Shown in pieces: positions 25,612 to 31,427 of a stretch of 33,780 nt of DNA. The position numbers and the translations under genes were made by a program. Within the stretch, counting starts at the first letter, position 1, and each line of letters opens with the position of its first letter. The notes beneath the pieces are model-generated. The model had not been told where the DNA came from, did not search any database, and was given only the letters and a program-made list of their open reading frames with translations. This stretch comes from Planctomycetota bacterium (GTDB lineage: Bacteria; Planctomycetota; Planctomycetia; Gemmatales; Gemmataceae): the NCBI GenBank assembly GCA_009920765.1, contig RFZJ01000046.1, positions 1 to 33,780 of the forward strand. The letters run 5' to 3'.

Positions 25612-25974
25612 TCAATCGCTATTTAGGGCTGAAATTGCTTCCTTGCGATCATTGTAGATGGGCCAGAGAGTATCAAGGCCTGTAAGATGCAATAATTCTC
25701 GTGCATTTGGAGATGCGCCGGCAATTACAACTTCACAACCATGTTTTTTGACTCGTTTATGACACCTAAGCAAAAAACCCAGGAATAATGAACCAACATA
25801 ATCTACTTCAGAAAGATCAAATATAAGCCCCCCAGGCTTCATTTTATCCAAGGGATCCAGCACCAACTCTGTTGCAGTGAGCATAAGATCTTCAGCCATT
25901 TTTTCAGTTGTTGGGGAAGGTACTATGATCGCTATGTCACCAGTTTTTTCGATACTAAATGTTGGATTGGCCAT
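25612..25974 (-). CDS. STAS domain protein (anti-sigma factor antagonist-like)
   Basis: A 120-residue single STAS domain protein, similar in size to SpoIIAA/RsbV antagonists that bind anti-sigma kinases. The core strand-helix unit LIFDLSEVDYVGSLFLGFLLRCHKRV (about 50-75) is clear. In SpoIIAA the equivalent loop reads DSSG with the second Ser phosphorylated; here it is G61-S62-L63-F64, so the usual phosphorylated residue is replaced by Leu while the preceding Ser is kept. It starts at ATG 25974. Located 35 bases upstream of the ABC genes, it may be part of their operon. No anti-sigma factor kinase is adjacent, so a partner cannot be named. Confidence 0.85.
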   Translation of the reverse strand: MANPTFSIEKTGDIAIIVPSPTTEKMAEDLMLTATELVLDPLDKMKPGGLIFDLSEVDYVGSLFLGFLLRCHKRVKKHGCEVVIAGASPNARELLHLTGLDTLWPIYNDRKEAISALNSD

Positions 25975-26096
25975 TGTTAGCTTTATACCCCCCCTAAAGA
26001 TAAAACATGATTTTACAAGCCGTGCTTTAAGTAACTAATATCTTATCTTCATGTGCATTAGTTAAAAATACAAGTTATTTAAAGGAAATTAGTTCG

Positions 26097-27290
26097 TTGG
26101 ACACCATAAATCCAAAACTACCTGTTATCAAACTTAAAATTGTCAGGAATTCAAATCATCCCTGGATTTTTCAAAAAATGATTGAAAAGCCAGATCAAAA
26201 GATACCCAACGGCTGCATTGTTGACATCGAAGACCGAGCAGGTGCCTGGGTTGGTAGAGGAATTTTTAATGGACACTCCAGAATTTCACTACGGATTTTA
26301 ACCACCATTCAAAATGAACAGATTGACGAAACTTTCTTTGATAAAAAAATAGGGTCGGCAGTTGGCCTCCGTAAAGAAATTTTAAATCTTGAGGCCTCTA
26401 CCAATGCATACCGCCTTATTCATGGCGAAGGGGACGGACTGAGTGGCCTTATTGTTGATAAATTTGGAAAAACAATCGTCGTCGAGTTTTTTTCATCTGG
26501 AATGTACCGCCTCAAAGACACCATACAAACAATTCTTCTTAAACATTATCCTAACCATCAAATTACTTGGTTTGCTGAAAGTCATGTTCAAAAACAAGAG
26601 TCATTCAATTGTAAAGAACCTGAATATATTATAAATTCTGAAATCATCAATGAAAATGGATTAAGCTTTAAAGTTACACCTGGAACGGGCCATAAGACCG
26701 GTTTTTTTGCAGATCAACGTGAAAATCGGCTGCTACTTAGTTCTTTTTGCACCAAGAAAAAGGTCTTAGACCTTTGCTGCAATTCCGGCGGATTTTCTGT
26801 TTATGCAAAAGTATTAGGCAAAGCTGAAGATGTCACCGCAATCGATCTTGACGAAGAAGTTCTAGCACTCGCAAGACATAATGCCAGTCTAAACAAAGTT
26901 AGAATCAAATGTATTCAATCAGACATTTTCCCTTGGTTACGCGATTGTATAGCCAAAGGGGAAAAATTTGATGTTGTCATTTTAGATCCATCAAAACTAA
27001 CTCGTGATCGCGATGAAATAGAAATGGCACTTAGAAAATATACAGATATGAACCGACTCGCAATGCAAGTGGTTTGTGATGGAGGCATTCTACTTACTTG
27101 TTCTTGTACAGGATTAGTTTCTGAATTTGATTTTTTTGATTCAGTGAGAAAAGCAGCTTGGCAAGCTGGTAAAACGGCCCAAATTTTAAAGTTAACTGGA
27201 GCTGGCCCAGATCACCCGTTTATGGCCCATGCCGGCGAAGGGCGATATTTGAAAGCTATTTTTGCTAGAATTCATCATGGAACTACATAA
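26097..27290 (+). CDS. Class I SAM-dependent rRNA methyltransferase, RlmI-like
   Basis: A 397-residue predicted 23S rRNA cytosine-C5 methyltransferase of the RlmI group. The N-terminal PUA domain (about 10-85) includes RNSNHPWIFQKMI and the following EEHF-like region. The methyltransferase domain has NSGGFSVYA for SAM binding (229-237), AIDLDEEVLALARHNASLN, LDPSK (296-300) and the catalytic cysteine region LLTCSCTG. The start is a TTG at 26097, supported by AAAGGAAA about ten bases upstream; no alternative ATG precedes the PUA domain. It ends at 27290, next to a terminator hairpin shared with the converging DUF1501 gene. Confidence 0.92.
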   Translation: MDTINPKLPVIKLKIVRNSNHPWIFQKMIEKPDQKIPNGCIVDIEDRAGAWVGRGIFNGHSRISLRILTTIQNEQIDETFFDKKIGSAVGLRKEILNLEASTNAYRLIHGEGDGLSGLIVDKFGKTIVVEFFSSGMYRLKDTIQTILLKHYPNHQITWFAESHVQKQESFNCKEPEYIINSEIINENGLSFKVTPGTGHKTGFFADQRENRLLLSSFCTKKKVLDLCCNSGGFSVYAKVLGKAEDVTAIDLDEEVLALARHNASLNKVRIKCIQSDIFPWLRDCIAKGEKFDVVILDPSKLTRDRDEIEMALRKYTDMNRLAMQVVCDGGILLTCSCTGLVSEFDFFDSVRKAAWQAGKTAQILKLTGAGPDHPFMAHAGEGRYLKAIFARIHHGTT

Positions 27291-27317
27291 AAAAACGCCC
27301 CAGATTAAACTGAGGCG
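27289..27317 (-). terminator. Intrinsic terminator for the DUF1501 gene
   Basis: On the minus strand an eight-bp stem with one mismatch (arms 27296-27303 and 27310-27317, loop of six) is followed by seven T residues (27295-27289). It lies 28 bases after the DUF1501 stop. The T-run coincides with the stop codon of the RlmI-like gene. On the plus strand the U-tract is weaker, so activity is mainly for the minus strand. Confidence 0.75.
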
Positions 27318-27344
27318 CTTAAAATTATTTATGACTTAAATACT

Positions 27345-28616
27345 TTAAAGTAACTCAGTTACGGGCTCACGATCATCCAGAATATACATTGGACGGCCAA
27401 AGTTATCTGGGAAAGTCGCAGAAGGATCGATACCCATAGCAGAGTAAATAGTACTTAACAATTGAGGAACCTTATACTTACGATCGATTGGATATTCACC
27501 TCGAGCGTTGGTAGCCCCAATAGCTTGACCCATTTTCAATCCACCACCTGCAACAAGAGCACTCATTGCTGCGGACCAATGATCTCGGCCACCGCCGTCT
27601 TGCATATTGATTTTTGGAGTTCTGCCGAATTCTCCCCAAACCACTGTAACAACATCGTCACTCATACCACGATCATGAAGATCTTGAATCAGACTGGAAA
27701 TCCCACGATCCAACATAGGAAGTTGGGTCTTAAGAGTTTTAAAATTTCCAGAATGTGTATCCCAACCACCGTAGGATAATGTTACACAACCAACTCCTGC
27801 TTCAATAAGTCTTCTAGCAGTAAGGAATTGCTCAACTCCTTTGTACCGATCACGAACTTTTGGTTCTTCCTTAGAGAGATCAAGTGCTTTACGAACCGTA
27901 CCTGAGGCAACCATGTCAAAAGCACGGGTGGCAAATGAATCCATTCCTTTCATTGTGCCAGATGCGTCAATTTCCCGGCGAACATTATCAAAGTTTTTAA
28001 GAAGCGATTTTCGATCATCATAACGATCATTTTCAACACCGCTAGGAAGACGCAAGTTTTGCAAACCAGGACCATCTGGTGTAAAGGGACGATGAGCAAT
28101 ACCAAGATAACCAGGTTCGGTCCCCTTAGTCATACCTCTTAGGCTTACAAATGGAGGTATATCAGACTGATTAGCCTGAAGCTTCGAGATTACCGACCCG
28201 AATGAAGGATGATGAGCAACGCGATTGACATTTTCACTATATCCAGTCATTACTTGAGAATCAGAGTGTTCATCAACAGAAACAAGACTACGTACAACAG
28301 AAAGCTTATCAAACATTCTAGCTTGATTAGGAAAATGTTCTGAAATTTGTATTCCAGGAACATTAGTGGATATTGGTTTAAACTCACCACGAAACTCAGA
28401 AGGTGCTTGAGGTTTTAGATCATACATATCCATGTGGGATGGACCACCAGGAAGATAAATCATAATTGCAGCCTTAGCTGTACCAACTTTCCCAGCTTCT
28501 TTTGCACGGAGCATATCAGCAAGAGATAAGGAAGAACCAAACGCACCAATTTTAAGAAAATTTCGGCGATTAATTCCATCACAGAATCTATTTGAACCAC
28601 CAAGGAAAGTTAGCAT
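27345..28616 (-). CDS. DUF1501 domain-containing protein, Tat-exported
   Basis: A planctomycete-type DUF1501 protein, often linked to sulfatase-like or uncharacterised surface functions. With ATG 28616 it has 423 residues; the frame extends upstream to 28649, but MLTFLGG...RFCDGINRRNFLKIGAFG is the canonical family start, and TTGGAG lies nine bases before it. The twin-arginine motif R17-R-N-F-L-K indicates export. Family segments are MIYLPGGPSHMDMYDLKP, FGRTPKIN (near 320), HWSAAMSALVAGGGL and the C-terminal DREPVTELL. No cytochrome or DUF1549/PSD1 partner gene is adjacent, unlike many planctomycete loci. An intrinsic terminator follows. Confidence 0.93.
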   Translation of the reverse strand: MLTFLGGSNRFCDGINRRNFLKIGAFGSSLSLADMLRAKEAGKVGTAKAAIMIYLPGGPSHMDMYDLKPQAPSEFRGEFKPISTNVPGIQISEHFPNQARMFDKLSVVRSLVSVDEHSDSQVMTGYSENVNRVAHHPSFGSVISKLQANQSDIPPFVSLRGMTKGTEPGYLGIAHRPFTPDGPGLQNLRLPSGVENDRYDDRKSLLKNFDNVRREIDASGTMKGMDSFATRAFDMVASGTVRKALDLSKEEPKVRDRYKGVEQFLTARRLIEAGVGCVTLSYGGWDTHSGNFKTLKTQLPMLDRGISSLIQDLHDRGMSDDVVTVVWGEFGRTPKINMQDGGGRDHWSAAMSALVAGGGLKMGQAIGATNARGEYPIDRKYKVPQLLSTIYSAMGIDPSATFPDNFGRPMYILDDREPVTELL

Positions 28617-28702
28617 GATAAGAACTCCAATTAAGGTAGGTTGCCACACACAAAAACCGGTAGGTATAAAAAAGTTACCCCAACATTAATCATAGGTCAA
28701 CT

Positions 28703-28720
28703 GTTTTTATTGATAAAAAC
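28703..28720. repeat. AT-rich inverted repeat
   Basis: GTTTTTAT (28703-28710) and ATAAAAAC (28713-28720) are exact reverse complements separated by TG. An outer AACTG/CAGTT pair is also present around it. It could be a cruciform-forming or regulatory site in the divergent promoter region. Confidence 0.4.
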
Positions 28721-28753
28721 AAAATAATTCAGTTAAAAGGCCTACACAAACAA

Positions 28754-28783
28754 CCCCAAGAACCCCAAATCACCCAAAGCCCC
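28754..28783 (-). other. Putative G-quadruplex motif
   Basis: Four C-runs on the plus strand (28754-28757, 28763-28766, 28773-28775, 28780-28783) give G-runs of 4, 3, 4 and 4 on the minus strand with loops of 4, 6 and 5. This fits the canonical G3+N1-7 pattern. The G-rich strand is the coding strand of the DUF1501 gene, about 140 bases upstream of its start. Confidence 0.5.
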
Positions 28784-28990
28784 AAATTTTTACGATATAA
28801 CTGTCTAGAATTATTTAAAAATCAGGCACAGAATCAAATTTATCAATAATTTAAACAGATTTTTATATGCTTAAATTAACAAAACATATTTATTATTAAT
28901 CAATTTTTAAAGGTTCAAATTCGCTCCTTTTTGCCTAAATCCAGTAGAATAAGCTTAGTTTTTACACCAAAGACAAATTAGAAAAATTTA

Positions 28991-29992
28991 ATGTATACAA
29001 ATACACCATTTACAGCTGGAATCGACATAGGTGGGGCAAATATAAAATACTGTCATTCAGATGGGAATACTTTGAGTTTAGGGTTCCCTCTCTGGGAAAA
29101 AAAAACTGCCTTACCCGCAATTCTTGAAAAAATTCTATCTACAAAAAAAATTGATACGCTTGCCATCACTATGACTGGCGAATTATGCGACTGCTTTAAA
29201 ACAAAAACAGAGGGTGTCAGATATATATTAAACTCTATACCCAAAAAGCAATTCAGGCCTTTAGTTTGGACAACAAACAAAAATTTTATTTCTTTAACCA
29301 ACGCAATCCAAAACCCAACAAGCTGTGCTGCTTCAAACTGGCTAGGATTGGCAAGTTTTATAGCCAAACAACATCCTGCAACCTTTGGCCTATCAATCGA
29401 TATTGGTTCAACCACCACGGACATCACATCGATCAACCATGGTAACCCAATTCTAAATGGAACCACTGACACCCAAAGATTAAAATCAGGATCACTGATT
29501 TATACCGGGATGAGACGGACCCCTCTCGCTTCCCTTTTAGGATGCAAATATGCACACGAATATTTCGCAACAATTGCAGATGCACACCTGCTTGCAAACA
29601 ATCTAAAAGAAGACCAGGAAGATACGGAAACCGCAGACGGGCGATCATTTACAAAAACTAATTCCGCCAGACGGATCGCCAAAATGCTTTGTGGCGACCA
29701 AAACGAAATCCCAATGTCTCAACTAATAAAAACAAGTAATCTTGCAATCAAAAATCAAACCAAATGGATTACGAATGCACTAAAAAAACATCTTAACCGA
29801 AATGGAAATGAACCAAAATGGGTTAGCATCTCAGGATCAGGCGAATCTTTTGGGAAAACAATAATAGAATCATTTCCATGGAGAAAAAAGCCTTCTATCA
29901 GTTTATTTTCCAAAGTGTATGGGATAGAAAATTCTATTGCGGCATGCGCTTACAGCATTATGAAACTAACTGGTGTTTTAAATGAAAAGTAA
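28991..29992 (+). CDS. H4MPT-linked C1 pathway protein, MfnF-like (hydantoinase/oxoprolinase-type ASKHA fold)
   Basis: A 333-residue protein related to archaeal MfnF and to the uncharacterised H4MPT-linked C1-transfer family in bacteria. MfnF joins the aminomethylfuran unit to gamma-glutamyltyramine in methanofuran synthesis. Two phosphate-binding motifs of the actin/hexokinase fold are visible: GIDIGGANIK (residues 10-19) and SIDIGSTTTDI (near 135-145). ATG 28991 gives the standard N-terminus. Its 3' end overlaps the mfnE-like start by 11 bases, so the two are probably translated together. The bacterial carrier differs in its side chain from the archaeal one, so the exact substrate is inferred. 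Confidence 0.85.
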   Translation: MYTNTPFTAGIDIGGANIKYCHSDGNTLSLGFPLWEKKTALPAILEKILSTKKIDTLAITMTGELCDCFKTKTEGVRYILNSIPKKQFRPLVWTTNKNFISLTNAIQNPTSCAASNWLGLASFIAKQHPATFGLSIDIGSTTTDITSINHGNPILNGTTDTQRLKSGSLIYTGMRRTPLASLLGCKYAHEYFATIADAHLLANNLKEDQEDTETADGRSFTKTNSARRIAKMLCGDQNEIPMSQLIKTSNLAIKNQTKWITNALKKHLNRNGNEPKWVSISGSGESFGKTIIESFPWRKKPSISLFSKVYGIENSIAACAYSIMKLTGVLNEK

Positions 29993-30581
29993 TGTCATAA
30001 AAGTCGGGGGAAGCCTACTGGACACACTCGACTTACCCCAAAAACTTGCTTCCTTAATTGAAATACTTGCCCCCTCTTGCACTGTAATTGTTGTTGGCGG
30101 CGGAAAAGATGTGCGCGAACTCGAAAAAAAAAATGGTGTTAGTTCGCACCCAAATGAGCACTGGGATTCTTTGCGGATAATGACAGAAAATACCGTTGGT
30201 TTAATGCATCACTTTAAAGACGCTAAAATGGTGGGGGTACGATTTAGAAAAAAAATGGGACTTTTTTTTTTAGATGCACTAAAATTTTGCAGATCTGACA
30301 AAAATATAAACGGCGAGCCTTTTTTGCCACAGTCCAGAGATGTTCGATCTGATAGTGTTGCACTGCGGTTTGCACAACATTTTGAATTTAGTGAGTTATA
30401 TTTACTAAAATCAACCAGCTTTCCTGAATTTAAAAATTGGCAAGAAGCCTGCAAACAAAATTATGTCGACCCTTTTTTCTGCAAGCTTTTTGAAGATAAA
30501 AAACAAAATCCAGTAATACATTCGATCAATCTAAGATGCCACCAAATTATTCAATCTTTTAACTCCGGCAATAAGACCTGA
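29982..30581 (+). CDS. Amino-acid-kinase-fold protein, MfnE-like (aminomethylfuran phosphate kinase)
   Basis: A 199-residue amino acid kinase-family protein. In archaea MfnE phosphorylates [5-(aminomethyl)furan-3-yl]methyl phosphate to the diphosphate, the substrate of MfnF. Visible motifs are KVGGSLLD (residues 7-14) and VVVGGGKDVRELE. It is shorter than typical MfnE proteins (about 220). The gene contains unusual homopolymers: A10 at 30124-30133, A8 at 30248-30255 and T10 at 30262-30271, all within frame. It overlaps the mfnF-like gene by 11 bases and its last 51 bases overlap the 3' end of mfnB on the opposite strand. Order and family fit methanofuran biosynthesis; substrate is inferred. 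Confidence 0.78.
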   Translation: MKSNVIKVGGSLLDTLDLPQKLASLIEILAPSCTVIVVGGGKDVRELEKKNGVSSHPNEHWDSLRIMTENTVGLMHHFKDAKMVGVRFRKKMGLFFLDALKFCRSDKNINGEPFLPQSRDVRSDSVALRFAQHFEFSELYLLKSTSFPEFKNWQEACKQNYVDPFFCKLFEDKKQNPVIHSINLRCHQIIQSFNSGNKT

Positions 30582-31253
30582 AGTTAAATGAAAATCAATT
30601 GTTTTATTTCGAGATTGGTCTTTACAAGCAGCTCCACGAAATCCAAACCATTCCGGCCTGACTCCCTCTTTGACAAGCCTGATAACCTTTTCTAGGTTTA
30701 AGGAACCTGCAAGAGCAAATTTTATATTTTGAGCTTTACACTTATTTTGAATTTCCAATAGTTCCTCAACCGTGATCCAATCAATAATCGATGAACCATT
30801 TTTTTCCCAAGTATCTATCATAACAGCATGGCAGGAATGATCGCAAAGAATCTCTAAAATGTCAAAAGGTTTGGTCGAATTAGCCTTTAAATAATCACCA
30901 TATAATACCGGAACTATAAAAGCTGAGGGATTTAATAACTGAACTTGTGCTTTTAGTGAAAGCCAATTTTCAACCCAGTTCCCTATATTTTTACAAGCTG
31001 AAAGCCCAAACTTGTAAAAAGACATTGCCGCTGGTAATGACTTGGGGAGATTTTGAATATCGCACAATTCTCCGCAAGCCATGCTAAGGTTTAAATCTTT
31101 TGGTAATTCATTTTGGATTTGAGAAATCAAGCTTAAATCCATCATACCCATGGCAGCTTTTTCAGGATCTTTCAAATCAATAAGGTCAACTCCAGCTTGT
31201 AATGCAACCTTTGCTTCCTCGACATTTCTAACGCTTATCAAAACACTGGCCAA
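30531..31253 (-). CDS. mfnB: (5-formylfuran-3-yl)methyl phosphate synthase
   Basis: MfnB condenses two glyceraldehyde-3-phosphate molecules to form the furan precursor of methanofuran. The 240-residue protein shows the family (formerly DUF556) from end to end: residues 23-30 DLIDLKDP carry K28, the counterpart of the Schiff-base lysine of the archaeal enzyme, and IDTWEKNG carries K151, the counterpart of the second active-site lysine. LAGSL (181-185) and GFRGAAC (204-210) form the phosphate-binding end of the TIM barrel. The start is a TTG at 31253 with GAGGTGA just upstream; an in-frame stop lies before it. The last 51 bases overlap the mfnE-like gene tail to tail. Confidence 0.92.
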   Translation of the reverse strand: MASVLISVRNVEEAKVALQAGVDLIDLKDPEKAAMGMMDLSLISQIQNELPKDLNLSMACGELCDIQNLPKSLPAAMSFYKFGLSACKNIGNWVENWLSLKAQVQLLNPSAFIVPVLYGDYLKANSTKPFDILEILCDHSCHAVMIDTWEKNGSSIIDWITVEELLEIQNKCKAQNIKFALAGSLNLEKVIRLVKEGVRPEWFGFRGAACKDQSRNKTIDFHLTSGLIAGVKRLNNLVAS

Positions 31254-31256
31254 TGT

Positions 31257-31263
31257 TCACCTC
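31257..31263 (-). promoter_or_regulatory. Shine-Dalgarno sequence that fixes the mfnB TTG start
   Basis: GAGGTGA on the minus strand lies three bases before the TTG at 31253. An in-frame stop overlaps this site, so no upstream start is possible and the next ATG would remove the catalytic K28. Confidence 0.7.
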
Positions 31264-31339
31264 ATAAAAACTAGTGTTACATAAAAAAATAATCAAATTA
31301 ATGGATTATAAGTGGTTGTGTTATATTGCGATCGATAAT

Positions 31340-31369
31340 TTTATCATTTCGTCAATGAACAATGATAAA
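31340..31369. promoter_or_regulatory. 9-bp inverted repeat upstream of the kinase gene
   Basis: TTTATCATT (31340-31348) and AATGATAAA (31361-31369) are exact reverse complements with a 12-base spacer, centre-to-centre 21 bp (two helical turns). This is the geometry of a dimeric regulator site. It lies about 60 bases before the kinase ATG. Confidence 0.45.
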
Positions 31370-31377
31370 GTAATATT

Positions 31378-31391
31378 AGTAATTAATTACT
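31378..31391. promoter_or_regulatory. 14-bp perfect palindrome upstream of the kinase gene
   Basis: AGTAATTAATTACT is its own reverse complement, eight bases downstream of the 9-bp inverted repeat and 36 bases before the ATG at 31428. It could be an operator. Being entirely AT-rich apart from the end G/C pair, it could also arise by chance in this region. Confidence 0.35.
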
Positions 31392-31427
31392 TACAGACTT
31401 TAGTAAAAGCAAAACCGTGCATTAAAC

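Larger units (their letters stand above)
28617..28990. other. AT-rich divergent intergenic region, no gene seen
   Basis: This gap of 374 bases lies between the DUF1501 gene and the mfnF-like gene. I find no coding frame or RNA gene in it. It holds the AT-rich hairpin and the C-rich tract listed separately. Most of the region is very AT-rich, and the C-rich tract stands out. Confidence 0.6.

Noticed and set aside
29053..29472. 139-residue open frame on the minus strand
   Set aside because: It lies wholly inside the mfnF-like gene and its sequence is only the complement of the conserved phosphate-binding motifs.
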